From assembly GCF_002019695.1 (NCBI RefSeq), contig NZ_KV917376.1:1-64000 (forward strand): a stretch of DNA of 64,000 nt. Reading direction: 5' to 3'. The position numbers and the translations under genes are program-made. Positions 51,322 through 60,860 of this stretch are shown here, piece after piece. Position 1 is the first letter of the stretch; each line of letters begins with the position of its first letter. The stretch is from Evansella clarkii (GTDB taxonomy: Bacteria; Bacillota; Bacilli; Bacillales; Salisediminibacteriaceae). The notes under the pieces are model-generated. The model made no database searches. It had not been told where the DNA came from and was given only the letters and a program-made list of their open reading frames with translations.

Positions 51322-52107
51322 CTAGTAAGCTTTCGACATTCCTCCATCTACGAGAAACATTTGCCCGGTGATATAAGTGTTTAACGATGAACCAAGAAAT
51401 AACACAGTACTGGCAAATTCATCAGGCTTACCGTACCTGCCCAGCGGTATACCGGCTTCTGTTTCCTTTCTGACTTCCTCCGGGCTCGTGTTTAGCCTCT
51501 CAGCGCGTTTCCCATCCAGTTCCACAAGTCTCTCCGTCGCTATTCTCCCTGGACCAATCGAATTTACTAAAATACCGTACTGAGCCAGCTCCCTTGATAA
51601 AGTTTTTGCCAGTCCTGCTGTTCCCATCCTGAAAACATTGGAAAGAAGCAGTCCGTCCACCGGTTCCTTCATAGAAATCGAAGTAATATTAATTATTTTT
51701 CCCCTGGATTCCTTGAGATAAGGAAGCGCAAGACGCACTGTACGAACAACGCTCATCAAATTCTGCTGGAAAGCAAATTCCCATTCTTCGTCGCCCAGTT
51801 CCTCAAACATTCCAGGAGGAGGGCCGCCTGCATTGTTAACCAGTACGTCAATCCCGCCAAACTCCTGAACTGTGCTTTCAATAAGACTTTCCAGCTCTGC
51901 CGGATTTGAAACATCACAGCATTTCCAGGTGACTTTCCCTTCAGCATGCTTTTTTATGTCCTCAGCAGCCTTTTTCAGGTTTTCTTCTGTCCTGCTTGTA
52001 ATCATCACGTTTGCTCCAGCTTTTGCATACAATTCAGCGGAAGCTTTACCAAGCCCTTTACTTGAAGCAAGCACGAGCACATTCTTGCCTTTGAGTCCCA
52101 TATCCAT
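51322..52107 (-). CDS. SDR family oxidoreductase lacking the usual Tyr-Lys pair
   Basis: 261-residue Rossmann-fold protein. NAD(P) motif ASSKGLGKASAELYAKAG, then NNAGGPPPGMFEEL and the catalytic-serine strand INITSIS. Where YxxxK is expected the sequence reads GLLLSNVFRMGTAGLAKTL, so the catalytic Tyr and Lys are missing. The C-terminal VNSIGPGRIATERL and FLVDGGMSKAY are typical. I recall a subgroup of FabG-like SDRs with this LLLSN variant. The start is ATG 52107, behind AAAGGA at eight bases. Activity is uncertain. Confidence 0.85.
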   Translation of the reverse strand: MDMGLKGKNVLVLASSKGLGKASAELYAKAGANVMITSRTEENLKKAAEDIKKHAEGKVTWKCCDVSNPAELESLIESTVQEFGGIDVLVNNAGGPPPGMFEELGDEEWEFAFQQNLMSVVRTVRLALPYLKESRGKIINITSISMKEPVDGLLLSNVFRMGTAGLAKTLSRELAQYGILVNSIGPGRIATERLVELDGKRAERLNTSPEEVRKETEAGIPLGRYGKPDEFASTVLFLGSSLNTYITGQMFLVDGGMSKAY

Positions 52108-52162
52108 TTCTATCATCCTTTCTTTTATACAGCTGAATGATTTCATAATTCACTATTTATCC

Positions 52163-52239
52163 CGATGTAACCGTCCGTAAAACTCCCGCCTCAAAACAGT
52201 AGTGGAAGCGAAGATGTTTCAGGCGGGAGATAACGGACG
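52163..52239 (-). repeat. Dispersed hairpin repeat, copy B
   Basis: CGTCCGT (52172-52178) and CTCCCGCCT (52183-52191) pair with AGGCGGGAG (52221-52229) and ACGGACG (52233-52239), a long two-part stem. The reverse complement aligns with copy A (25560-25628). Its outer 20 bases, CGATGTAACCGTCCGTAAAA (52163-52182), are the exact reverse complement of 59408-59427 in copy C. Confidence 0.8.
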
Positions 52240-52393
52240 CGTTCTGCGGGCACGGCTTCAACTAATTTTTGACGGCAGTCGCCATCTTACGCTGCTATAG
52301 GAAAGATATGAAATTCATTCAGATATATTGAATTATGGAATAAGAGGTTTTAAACAACTGCATGCAGCAATTAGTCTTCTTTTTAACCTCAAT

Positions 52394-53017
52394 TTACAAT
52401 TTCACAAGAAAAGCGCCTTTTTCTTCACTGCCCCAGACAAGTTTCAATTCATCCTTATTTCCGATCGGCCCAACTCCCTCAGGCGTTCCTGTGTAAATAA
52501 TATCTCCTTTTCCAAGGCAGAAGTAGTCGTTACAGTAGTTTATAATATCTTTAAAGCCAAACATCATATCATTAATGCTGCCTTTTTGAACAAGATCTCC
52601 ATTTTTAATTAAGGAAAATTCAGTCTCTTTCATTTGTTGTTCACCAGGAAAGACCCAAAAATCCGTAATAAGGGCGGAATTCCTGAATCCCTTTGCTTTC
52701 AGCCATGGCTGGCCTTTTTTCTTCAGTTCAGACTGTTCATCCCTCAGTGTAAAATCTATTCCGAGTGCCATTTTCTTAACAACGTCAGACACTTCAAAGT
52801 CATGAGGTATTTCTTTTTCTATGTAAAGAACGATTTCCAGTTCATGATGTATTTCCCCTCTGCCTGCGGGAAAGACAATAGTTGAGCCATCTGCGTTGGC
52901 CAGGGAATGAGTCGGCTTTGAAAATAAGATCGGTTCATCGGGAACCTCGTTGCCAAGCTCTTTTGCATGTTTTGCATAATTTCTACCTACACAAAAAATA
53001 TTTTTAATTTCCACCAT
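52394..53017 (-). CDS. Fumarylacetoacetate hydrolase family protein
   Basis: 207-residue FAH-fold metal-dependent hydrolase or decarboxylase. It starts IFCVGRNYAKHAKELGN. Metal ligands are in GEIHHELEIVLYI and GIDFTLRDEQ; YTGTPEGVG is the late family motif. This compact form resembles the acylpyruvate hydrolase/oxaloacetate decarboxylase group. It begins 12 bp after the ElaA-like gene on the same strand, probably one transcript. Substrate unknown. Confidence 0.88.
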   Translation of the reverse strand: MVEIKNIFCVGRNYAKHAKELGNEVPDEPILFSKPTHSLANADGSTIVFPAGRGEIHHELEIVLYIEKEIPHDFEVSDVVKKMALGIDFTLRDEQSELKKKGQPWLKAKGFRNSALITDFWVFPGEQQMKETEFSLIKNGDLVQKGSINDMMFGFKDIINYCNDYFCLGKGDIIYTGTPEGVGPIGNKDELKLVWGSEEKGAFLVKL

Positions 53018-53029
53018 CTTGCCACCCCT

Positions 53030-53476
53030 TTATTGTTTTTTGTAAATCATATCAACATGAGGAATACCATCTTCAAGATAGACTTCGGAAACAGGCTTGA
53101 ACCCAAAGGATGCATATAAGTCCCGTAAATATTCCTGAGCCTGGAGTTTAATTTTATTTTCTCCCAGCTCTTCCTGGAGAAAATCCATCGATCTCTCCAA
53201 TAGTTCCCTGCCTAACCCCTGTTTCCTGAATTCTTTGTTTACAAGAACCCTTCCTATGGATGCCTCCTCATATACTGTCCCTTGTGGCAGCAGTCGTGAA
53301 TAGGCGGCTATTTCGTCATTTACTGTTTTAAAAAGGTGATACGCATTTCTGTCATGATCATCCAGCTCGGGGTATGGGCAATCCTGCTCCACCACAAATA
53401 CATCCACTCGCTGTTTTAAAATACGATATAGCTCATCTGCTGTAAAATCTTCAAATTTTTTTAGCTTCCAGTCCAT
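53030..53476 (-). CDS. GNAT acetyltransferase, ElaA family
   Basis: 148-residue acetyltransferase with ElaA features: LRVDVFVVEQDCPYPELDDHD-type segment (reads RVDVFVVEQDCPYPELDDHD), acetyl-CoA loop IGRVLVNKEFRKQGLGRELL and the terminal FGFKPVSEVYLEDGIPHVDM. The substrate of ElaA is unknown. First gene of a probable two-gene unit with the FAH-family gene. Confidence 0.87.
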   Translation of the reverse strand: MDWKLKKFEDFTADELYRILKQRVDVFVVEQDCPYPELDDHDRNAYHLFKTVNDEIAAYSRLLPQGTVYEEASIGRVLVNKEFRKQGLGRELLERSMDFLQEELGENKIKLQAQEYLRDLYASFGFKPVSEVYLEDGIPHVDMIYKKQ

Positions 53477-53640
53477 AAAACATCTCCCCTGACCTTGTAT
53501 TGTTACCCCCTTAATTTTACCGGCTTTATTTAGAGAATGAAAATATTATTGCTTTTTTCTGAATTGAAGCTAAACAGTGCCTTATATGGTGCAGAACATT
53601 TCGTGAGGAATATCTTTTTGGCTGAACAGAACGGTCAAAT

Positions 53641-53670
53641 AAAAAAGAGCTTGATCATTTGACCAGGCTC
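53641..53670 (-). terminator. Terminator after the OFA transporter gene
   Basis: On the minus strand GAGCCTGGTCA pairs with TGATCAAGCTC (one mismatch, one wobble) around a 2-nt loop, then TTTTTTATTT. Confidence 0.75.
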
Positions 53671-53696
53671 CTTTTAGCTACAACTCACCCACAGAT

Positions 53697-54956
53697 TCAG
53701 GCTGCTGAATTTTGCTTATTGTTTTCCCGTATTTTCTTAACATCCCGTGCTGTTATCAAGGAAACGATGAAAGCGATTATAAGAAGGGCAGTAAATAAAT
53801 AAAAAGTTGGGGTGTAGCTCCCTGATATTTCTTTTAAACTTGAAACAGCTATCGGCCCCATTACTCCCGCCATGGACCACGCTGTTAAAATGTAGCCGTG
53901 GATCGCCCCCAGTTGCTTTGTCCCGAACATATCGCCGATAAATGCCGGCAAAGAGGCAAAACCGCCGCCGTAACAAGTCATTACCACGATAATTACTAAA
54001 GGAAATAATACTGGGTGTGTGATAAAAGGCAGAATGAGAAAAGCGATAATCTGAATAATAAAGAAGACGGAGAAAACAGCAGGCCTCCCGATATAATCTG
54101 ATATTCCTGCCCAGCCGATTCGCCCTGCACCGTTAAAGATACCCATAATACCGACCATTGAGGCGGCTGCAGCGACACTGAGGCCAGCCATATCCTGGGC
54201 CATTGGGGAAGCAACAGATATAATCATGATTCCGGCACTTATATTTATAAACATCATGACCCAAAGCAGCCAGAAACGCTTTGTTTTCACAGCCTCATTC
54301 GCTGTAAGCTGAGCAAGGTCTTCCTTGACCCGGTCTTTCACAGGACTGGAAGCCTTCTTCATTCCAGCAGGCATCCATCCTTGAGGAGGTCTGGCAATGT
54401 AGGAAGCTCCTAGTATCATCAGCAGAAAATAAAACGTTCCAAGAATAAAGAAAGTATTTGAAACTCCTGTAATGCTTATTAATTCAGCCGCCACAGGACT
54501 TGTTATCAGCGCCCCTGCCCCAAAACCGAAAACCGCCATTCCAGTTGCCAGGCCCCGCCTGTCAGGAAACCATTTAACTAACGTTGATACAGGTGCAATA
54601 TACCCGATTCCTAATCCCATGCCCCCAACAGCGCCGTACATAATCCAGAATAATGGGAGTGATTCGATTAATACAGCGACCCCTGCGCCTATCTGGCCGG
54701 AGCTGAACAGCACCGCTGCAAGAATTGCTGATTTCCCTGGGCCATTATTTTCAACGAACCTGCCAAAAACGGCAGCGGAAAGCCCCAGAAATACAATGGC
54801 TATTGTGAAAGCCATTGTGATCTGGGTAGCACTCCAGCCGGCTAATTCGTTAATTGGATTCGTATACACACTATAGGCATAAGCGGAACCAATTGATAAA
54901 TGGATTGCTACAGCGGACAGTGCGATAAGCCACCTGTTTTTTTCTTTTTTCATCAT
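53697..54956 (-). CDS. OFA-family MFS transporter (oxalate/formate antiporter type)
   Basis: About 419-residue 12-helix transporter of the oxalate:formate antiporter family. It opens with WLIALSAVAIHLSIGSAYAYSVY, and the family stretches GGMGLGIGYIAPVSTLVKWFPDRRGLATGMAVFGFGAGAL and GRIGWAGISDYIGRPA are present in order. It is on the same strand as pflB and pflA and follows them by 65 bp, so it may export or exchange formate or another monocarboxylate made in fermentation. The start is ATG 54956, six bases after GAGGAG. Confidence 0.87.
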   Translation of the reverse strand: MMKKEKNRWLIALSAVAIHLSIGSAYAYSVYTNPINELAGWSATQITMAFTIAIVFLGLSAAVFGRFVENNGPGKSAILAAVLFSSGQIGAGVAVLIESLPLFWIMYGAVGGMGLGIGYIAPVSTLVKWFPDRRGLATGMAVFGFGAGALITSPVAAELISITGVSNTFFILGTFYFLLMILGASYIARPPQGWMPAGMKKASSPVKDRVKEDLAQLTANEAVKTKRFWLLWVMMFINISAGIMIISVASPMAQDMAGLSVAAAASMVGIMGIFNGAGRIGWAGISDYIGRPAVFSVFFIIQIIAFLILPFITHPVLFPLVIIVVMTCYGGGFASLPAFIGDMFGTKQLGAIHGYILTAWSMAGVMGPIAVSSLKEISGSYTPTFYLFTALLIIAFIVSLITARDVKKIRENNKQNSAA

Positions 54957-55021
54957 GGTCATCTCCTCACGGAACTTCTGCGTCCGCGAAGAAGCTCCCT
55001 GATTTAAATTATCGTTGTTTC

Positions 55022-55753
55022 TTACCGCTCAGCAGTTAGCAGCTGTTTTGCTTCGATAACTTCTTCTTCAGATGGGGAATTAACGTTTTCCAGCTCGTAC
55101 TGAAGCCCCATTTCTCTCCATTTGTAAACTCCCATTTTGTGATATGGCAGCACCTCAATTTTTTCCACATTATCAAGAGTCCCGATGAACTCACCAAGCT
55201 TCCTTAAATCCTGCTCCTCATCTGTATAGCCTGGTACAAGCACGTGCCGGATCCATACAGGAACATCTTCTTTGCTAAGAAGGCTGGCAAACTCTTTAAT
55301 ATGCTTGTTTGTGACTCCAGTCAGCGTCTTGTGCTTTTCTTCGTCTGCATGCTTCAGATCCAGGAGGAAGAGGTCGGTTACTTCAAGAACCTGCTTCAAT
55401 TTTTTCTGGAAAGTGGGATTCACAGAATAACATCCGCCGGAACTGTCGATAGTTGTGTGGATACCGAGCTTCTTGCACTCCTTAAAAAGCGCATACAGGA
55501 AGTCCAGCTGCAGCAGAGGTTCACCGCCGCTTACTGTCACTCCTCCCCCTGAATGTTTCATATAAGGGAGATACTTTTTAATATCCTCTATAAGAGATTC
55601 CACTGTTACGGCATTTCCCTTTTTTCGGTCCCATGTATCAGGGTTATGGCAGTACTGGCAACGAAGCAGGCACCCCTGGGTAAAGATCACATAACGGATT
55701 CCCGGTCCATCAACCATCCCTGAAGTCTCAACTGAATGTATTCTGCCTTCCAT
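55022..55753 (-). CDS. pflA: Pyruvate formate-lyase activating enzyme
   Basis: 243-residue radical SAM enzyme that installs the glycyl radical on PflB. The cluster motif is CLLRCQYC (CxxxCxxC), followed by the SAM motif SGGEPLLQ. The N-terminus GRIHSVETSGMVDGPGIRYV is typical. The start is ATG 55753, eight bases after GGAGG. It follows pflB by 62 bp; a hairpin in the gap (55776-55800) may lower its expression relative to pflB. Confidence 0.95.
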   Translation of the reverse strand: MEGRIHSVETSGMVDGPGIRYVIFTQGCLLRCQYCHNPDTWDRKKGNAVTVESLIEDIKKYLPYMKHSGGGVTVSGGEPLLQLDFLYALFKECKKLGIHTTIDSSGGCYSVNPTFQKKLKQVLEVTDLFLLDLKHADEEKHKTLTGVTNKHIKEFASLLSKEDVPVWIRHVLVPGYTDEEQDLRKLGEFIGTLDNVEKIEVLPYHKMGVYKWREMGLQYELENVNSPSEEEVIEAKQLLTAER

Positions 55754-55775
55754 AGTTATTACCTCCAAAACAGAA

Positions 55776-55800
55776 GGGGAACCAGTTATCCAGGCTCCCC
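55776..55800 (-). promoter_or_regulatory. Hairpin between pflB and pflA
   Basis: GGGGAACC pairs with GGCTCCCC (one mismatch) in the 62-bp intercistronic gap. On the minus strand only TTCTGTTTT follows, so it is at most a leaky terminator or a 3' stabiliser for the pflB message. Confidence 0.45.
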
Positions 55801-55815
55801 CCTGACTTTAATTAG

Positions 55816-58050
55816 TTACATACTTTCGTGGAAAGTACGGTTAATAACATCGATTTGCTGCTCCCGGGTAAGCTTAATGAAGTTAACTGCGTATCCGGAA
55901 ACTCTGATAGTAAGCTGTGGGTACTCTTCCGGACGCTCCATCGCGTCAAGAAGTGTCTCCCGGTCAAATACGTTGATATTTAAGTGATGGCCTTCTTTTT
56001 CCATATAACCATCAAGGATAGCAGCTAAATTAGCTTTTCGAACTTCTTCTTCCCGTCCCAGAGCCTTAGGAACAATGGAGAAAGTATTGGATATTCCGTC
56101 CAGGGAATGTTCGTAAGGCATTTTAGCTACAGAGTTCAGGGATGCAAGAGCACCCTTTTTATCTCTTCCGTGAAGCGGGTTTGCTCCCGGGGAGAATGGT
56201 TCTCCGTCTTTTCTTCCGTCTGGTGTATTACCAGTTTTCTTTCCGTACACTACATTCGAAGTGATTGTTAAAATAGACATGGTAGTTTCAGAGTTACGAT
56301 AAGTCGGGTGCTGTTTCAGCATTTTAGAGAACTTGACCACAAGCTCTTTCGCAATTTCGTCTACACGGTCGTCGTCATTCCCGTATTGGGGGTATTCCCC
56401 TTCAATTGCATAATCTACTGCAAGGCCGTCCTCATCGCGGATTACTCTCACCCTGGAATGCTTTATTGCGCTCAGGGAGTCAGCAGTTACTGAAAGACCT
56501 GCGATTCCTGTAGCCATGGTACGGCGGATATCTTTGTCGTGAAGCGCCATTTCAATTCTTTCGTAGCTGTATTTATCATGCATATAGTGAATAACGTTAA
56601 GTGTATTAATATAAAGTTCTGCAAGCCATTCCAGGACAACGTCGAACTTTTCTGCTACTTCTTCGTAATCAAGATATTCGCTGGTAATTGGCTCGATACC
56701 TGGTACTACATTCATTTTCTGCTTCTCATCCACTCCGCCGTTAATTGCATAGAGCAATGCTTTTGCCATGTTCGCCCTGGCTCCGAAAAACTGCATTTGT
56801 TTCCCGATTGTCATCGCTGATACACAGCATGCAATTCCATAGTCATCTCCGAATTCCGGTCTCATAATATCGTCATTCTCATACTGAATGGAACTTGTTT
56901 CAATGGACATTTGCGCGCAGTATTTTTTAAACGTTTCCGGCAGGTTAACAGACCAGAGTACTGTCAGGTTTGGTTCCGGTGCAGGGCCGAGGTTTTTCAG
57001 TGTATGCAGAAAACGGTAAGAGTTCTTTGTTACCATGTGTCTGCCATCAAGCCCTATACCTCCGATTGCCTCTGTAACCCACGTTGGGTCTCCACTGAAT
57101 AATTCATTATAATCAGGTGTACGGGCAAACTTCACAAGACGCAGTTTCATAACAAAATGATCTACGAGCTCCTGTGCTTCCACTTCTGTCATTACACCGT
57201 TTTCCAGATCTTTTTCAATATAAATGTCAAGGAAAGTAGAAACTCTTCCTAAACTCATTGCAGCGCCGTTTTGCTCTTTAATAGCAGCCAGATAGCCAAG
57301 GTACAGCCACTGGAATGCTTCCACTGCGTTTTCTGCAGGGCGGGAAATGTCAAAACCATAGATCTTACCCAGCTCCCTCAGTTCCTGAAGTGCTTTAATT
57401 TGCTCAGAAATCTCTTCTCTCAGCCTGATGACATCTTCTGTCATCGTGCCGTTTAAGCTGAGCTTCTCTGCCTTTTTAGCTTCGATCAGGCGGTCCACAC
57501 CATACAGTGCTACTCTTCGGTAGTCACCGATAATACGTCCTCTTCCATATGCATCAGGAAGCCCGGTAATAATGCCTGCTTTTCTTGCAAGAAGCATTTC
57601 CGGGGTATAAGCATCAAATACTCCCTGGTTATGAGTTTTGCGGAATTCCGTAAAAATCTTCTCGACTTCTTTATCAATTTCATAACCGTATGTTTCAAGT
57701 GCTGTTGCCGCCATTCTGATACCGCCAAATGGCTGCATGGAACGCTTAAATGGTTCATCCGTCTGAAAACCGACGATTTTTTCCTTAGATGAATCAAGGT
57801 AAGCAGGACCGTGAGAAGTTATCGTAGAGACGATTTCTGTATCAAGATTGTAAACTCCCCCTCGTTCTCTTTCTTTCTTGCTCAGGTGAAGAACCTTCTG
57901 CCAAAGATCTTTCGTAGCCTCGCTTGCTTCTGTAAGAAAGCTTTCATCCCCATCATACGGACGATAATTCAACTGGATAAAATCTCTAACATCGATTTCC
58001 GTTGTCCATTTACCTTCTTTAAATGCTTTCATAGTTTCCATAGTTTTCAT
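55816..58050 (-). CDS. pflB: Formate C-acetyltransferase (pyruvate formate-lyase)
   Basis: 744-residue glycyl-radical enzyme converting pyruvate and CoA to acetyl-CoA and formate under anoxia. The adjacent catalytic cysteines are in [10 protein letters not shown]; the glycyl radical site is in [11 protein letters not shown] near the C-terminus. Length is standard. The start is ATG 58050, behind GGAGGGG. It heads a probable pflB-pflA-OFA transporter unit. I looked for Fnr (TGTGA-N6-TCACA) and Rex boxes upstream and found only a half-site TGTGA near 58189. Its presence implies fermentative growth. Confidence 0.96.
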   Translation of the reverse strand: MKTMETMKAFKEGKWTTEIDVRDFIQLNYRPYDGDESFLTEASEATKDLWQKVLHLSKKERERGGVYNLDTEIVSTITSHGPAYLDSSKEKIVGFQTDEPFKRSMQPFGGIRMAATALETYGYEIDKEVEKIFTEFRKTHNQGVFDAYTPEMLLARKAGIITGLPDAYGRGRIIGDYRRVALYGVDRLIEAKKAEKLSLNGTMTEDVIRLREEISEQIKALQELRELGKIYGFDISRPAENAVEAFQWLYLGYLAAIKEQNGAAMSLGRVSTFLDIYIEKDLENGVMTEVEAQELVDHFVMKLRLVKFARTPDYNELFSGDPTWVTEAIGGIGLDGRHMVTKNSYRFLHTLKNLGPAPEPNLTVLWSVNLPETFKKYCAQMSIETSSIQYENDDIMRPEFGDDYGIACCVSAMTIGKQMQFFGARANMAKALLYAINGGVDEKQKMNVVPGIEPITSEYLDYEEVAEKFDVVLEWLAELYINTLNVIHYMHDKYSYERIEMALHDKDIRRTMATGIAGLSVTADSLSAIKHSRVRVIRDEDGLAVDYAIEGEYPQYGNDDDRVDEIAKELVVKFSKMLKQHPTYRNSETTMSILTITSNVVYGKKTGNTPDGRKDGEPFSPGANPLHGRDKKGALASLNSVAKMPYEHSLDGISNTFSIVPKALGREEEVRKANLAAILDGYMEKEGHHLNINVFDRETLLDAMERPEEYPQLTIRVSGYAVNFIKLTREQQIDVINRTFHESM

Positions 58051-58200
58051 ATTTAATCCCCTCCGTCTTTAGTAAAAAAGGACTTATATTTAATTTTGCA
58101 TGTTTGTTATTGATTTGTTTGTATGTACATTATCTCACAGGATCTAAAAAATAAATGTAGAGGAATTATGAATAAAGTTTGGCTAAAATGTGACGGACAT

Positions 58201-58283
58201 AGAAAAAAATCGTTCCTGTATTAGTCATTCATGCATTACTGTTCTACACGACAATATCTGCAACTAACAAAGAACGATTTTTC
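58201..58283. repeat. 83-bp inverted-repeat element or long-loop terminator
   Basis: AAATCGTTC (58207-58215) pairs with GAACGATTT (58272-58280). With flanking AGAAAA and TTTTCT the ends are mirror-like across 58201-58283. It lies between pflB and yueD. On the minus strand it ends in a T run, so it can terminate yueD, but the 56-nt loop is unusual. Confidence 0.5.
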
Positions 58284-58313
58284 TGTATGAATATATTTCT
58301 TTTTACTGTCCCT

Positions 58314-59072
58314 CTAACTTAAGAATTCATTTACGGAAGTGACCTGCCCATCCGGGAAGCTCTCCTTTTCAATTAAATACACTAAAACCTCTGCCACTTT
58401 TTCAGGAGGAAGAAGCTGTTTTTCTTCCTTATATTCTTTAAAACGTTCCACATCTGCAAAATCTTCCTTATCCGCTGAACGAATTTGTTTTTGCATATTC
58501 GTATCAATAATTCCAGGGGCAAAGGACACTGATTTTACGGGAAACTTCTTTTCTCTCTGTTCGACGCTTATTATCTGGCTGAACAGGTCGAGCCCTGCTT
58601 TTGAAGAACCGTAGCCTCCCCATCCGTATACAGGATGTCTGCCTGCTCCGGAAGAAATGTTAATGATTCTCTTCTCAGCCTGAAGGTCAGCAGCATGCTT
58701 CATAAATTCAGACACCATGACCATTGGTGCAATCAGGTTAATATTTATGTTTAATTTTATTTCTCTTGCGCTGCTTCTTTCGATTGGTTTAATTGGGTCA
58801 AGTATCCCTGCGTTATTAATAAGGTGAATTCCTTCCGCCTGATCTGTTTTTATATTTTTGAACACATCGTTCATCAGACCTGCTACTCCATCCGTGTCAG
58901 ATAAATCATATTGAATATGAGATAAGGAAGCACCTTTTTCAGAGGCCTTTGCTGCCAGCTCTTCATTTTCAGAGCGGGCGACAGAAATCACATGATATCC
59001 ATGGTCCAAAAGAAGCTCCGCTGTCGCTTTTCCCAGTCCTCTTGAGGCACCTGTTATAATTACATATTTCAT
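58314..59072 (-). CDS. yueD: (S)-benzoin-forming benzil reductase (YueD-type SDR)
   Basis: 252-residue short-chain dehydrogenase. NADP motif IITGASRGLGKATAELL, NNAGILDPIKPIERS, and the catalytic set with Ser in INISSGAG and Tyr-Lys in GGYGSSKAGLDLF. Residue pattern and length match Bacillus YueD, which reduces benzil to (S)-benzoin in vitro; its natural substrate is not known. The start is ATG 59072, behind AGAGGTG; the frame is open six codons further. Confidence 0.85.
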   Translation of the reverse strand: MKYVIITGASRGLGKATAELLLDHGYHVISVARSENEELAAKASEKGASLSHIQYDLSDTDGVAGLMNDVFKNIKTDQAEGIHLINNAGILDPIKPIERSSAREIKLNININLIAPMVMVSEFMKHAADLQAEKRIINISSGAGRHPVYGWGGYGSSKAGLDLFSQIISVEQREKKFPVKSVSFAPGIIDTNMQKQIRSADKEDFADVERFKEYKEEKQLLPPEKVAEVLVYLIEKESFPDGQVTSVNEFLS

Positions 59073-59296
59073 ATAAAACACCTCTTTCATTCATTCTGAT
59101 CTTGTATTTATTTTAAACATGGAGCCAGGCAGGTTACAAAGGAATGAGCTGGTCTTACACATGCGGAAAGCTGCCGGTTTTAAAAAGTTTTCTCTGCCAG
59201 AGGATAATTAATCTTACCTATCCTTTTTCTCCCAGCCCTTTTTCTGCTATGATTAAATATACTATCAACCGGGTACAGCAAAAATAGTTTTTTATT

Positions 59297-59427
59297 AAGT
59301 GAACCTTCAATCAGTGGGGGGTGTTCATCCACCACCGATTGTTAGTTGGACTAATCGGATGTTAGCGTCTGCACATCATCGCTTCATTCATATTTTTGAG
59401 GCCGGGGTTTTACGGACGGTTACATCG
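59297..59427 (+). repeat. Dispersed hairpin repeat, copy C
   Basis: The left part (AAGTGAACCTTCAATC through AATCGGATGTTAGCGTC) aligns with copy A at 25491-25563. The right end, 59408-59427, equals the reverse complement of copy B 52163-52182. The middle is partly degenerate (CATCATCGCTTC). It ends 26 bp upstream of the ytvI start, so it lies in that gene's promoter or leader. Confidence 0.75.
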
Positions 59428-59452
59428 TGATAAATTCAAACAGGAGGGCAGC

Positions 59453-60592
59453 ATGACAAAGAGGCAAGGTTTAATCATAGCAAGATTTATACTTATTACT
59501 TTGCTGGGTGCGGGGCTTTTCTGGCTTCTCGGCTGGTTCTTCACTATCTCTTATCCATTCTGGATTTCTACTGCTTTAGTTTGGATGTTTATTCCTTTCA
59601 TCCGCCTGCTCAGGGAAAAGCTCCATCTTCCAAACGGGCTGGCTGTTTTTGTGGCCCTGCTTTCAGGCCTTGGAACAATTATAGCTATTTTTACTGGTAT
59701 TGTTTTTCTTATCATTATCGGCGTAAGAAGGATTTCAAGCCAGGTTCCTGGATGGATAGAAACAGGTGCTTTCCAGATACAGCAGTTTTTCAATGAAAGT
59801 ATTTTTCCTATCTGGCAGCGGATAACAGGGGTAATGGATTCACTAACCCCTGAACAGCAAACAACTCTGCAGGAGGGTATCGCAGAGCTCGGCACCCAGG
59901 CTGCTGTCTTATTCGGAGAACTTGGACAACGTGTGGCAGACTGGCTAACGCAATTAATTATTGCAGTACCCGCCTTTTTAATTGCTTTTTTGTTTATCTT
60001 CCTTGCCTTTTATTTCATAGGAAAAGACTGGGATACCATCAACAGAAAAGTTAGGGACAGTGTTCCCCCGGAGATCCTGAAAATGTTTCAGCAATTTAAA
60101 CATATGTTCAAATACCGGGTTTTCGGCTTTTTACGGGCCCAGATTATCTTAATGGCCATTGCATCCATTGTAGTCTTTACAGGGCTGTCCATCCTGCGTA
60201 TTGATCAGGCTTTTACTCTTGCCCTCATAGTTGGGGTTGCTGAGATACTGCCTTACCTTGGCTCCGGAACTATTTTAATTCCCTGGTTTATTTATTTATT
60301 TCTTACCGGAAATATTAGCCTGGGGATTGGAATCGCAGTAGTATACGGGGTGACTGTAGCCATCAGGCAGTCGATTGAACCTAAGATTCTCTCTTCAAGC
60401 ATGAATTTGAACGCATTATCAGTATTAATTTCTTTATTTATCGGTTATCAGCTCTTTGGAGTTGTCGGTGTATTTCTCGGTCCTTTCATCCTCGTCCTGC
60501 TGGTTATTTTAAAAGACGTTGGCGTCTTCCATTCTTTAGGCCAATTTGTCCGGAACGGCTGGAAAGAGGAGGATTCAAACAGCAGAAGGTAA
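59453..60592 (+). CDS. ytvI: AI-2E transporter family protein (YtvI-like)
   Basis: 379-residue membrane protein of the AI-2E/PerM family, with about eight helices and the central soluble stretch (about 90-190) typical of the family. The motifs AEILPYLGSGTILIPW and LFGVVGVFLGPFILVLL are family signatures. It is closest in flavour to sporulation protein YtvI, but transport of autoinducer-2 is not implied. The start is ATG 59453, behind AGGAGGG. The region before it carries repeat copy C, so its native promoter is not clear. Confidence 0.8.
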   Translation: MTKRQGLIIARFILITLLGAGLFWLLGWFFTISYPFWISTALVWMFIPFIRLLREKLHLPNGLAVFVALLSGLGTIIAIFTGIVFLIIIGVRRISSQVPGWIETGAFQIQQFFNESIFPIWQRITGVMDSLTPEQQTTLQEGIAELGTQAAVLFGELGQRVADWLTQLIIAVPAFLIAFLFIFLAFYFIGKDWDTINRKVRDSVPPEILKMFQQFKHMFKYRVFGFLRAQIILMAIASIVVFTGLSILRIDQAFTLALIVGVAEILPYLGSGTILIPWFIYLFLTGNISLGIGIAVVYGVTVAIRQSIEPKILSSSMNLNALSVLISLFIGYQLFGVVGVFLGPFILVLLVILKDVGVFHSLGQFVRNGWKEEDSNSRR

Positions 60593-60634
60593 AAAAGGAA
60601 GCGGGAAAAATATTGATGAAACAGCATACTGATT

Positions 60635-60670
60635 AACAGACCAAATCTGAGGATTTGGTCTGTTATTATT
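60635..60670 (+). terminator. Terminator after ytvI
   Basis: AACAGACCAAATC (60635-60647) pairs with GATTTGGTCTGTT (60652-60664), then ATTATT. Confidence 0.8.
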
Positions 60671-60860
60671 CCTTATACATAGGGTGCTTGGCAGAGGGGG
60701 TGCGGTTCCTGGTTCCATTAATCGCATAAATGGCGATGATTCCCGGGGTGAACCAGGCTAATAGGAATTAGGATTCTAAAACATGCTTAAACCAGGAATT
60801 TAACGAATTAGCGGAATGAGGATCCACAAAGTTGAACAAGACCCTATTACTATTCTGTTT

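Noticed and set aside
58150-58200. Fnr or Rex operator upstream of pflB
   Set aside because: A TGTGA half-site is present without the matching TCACA at the right distance, and no Rex palindrome was found.
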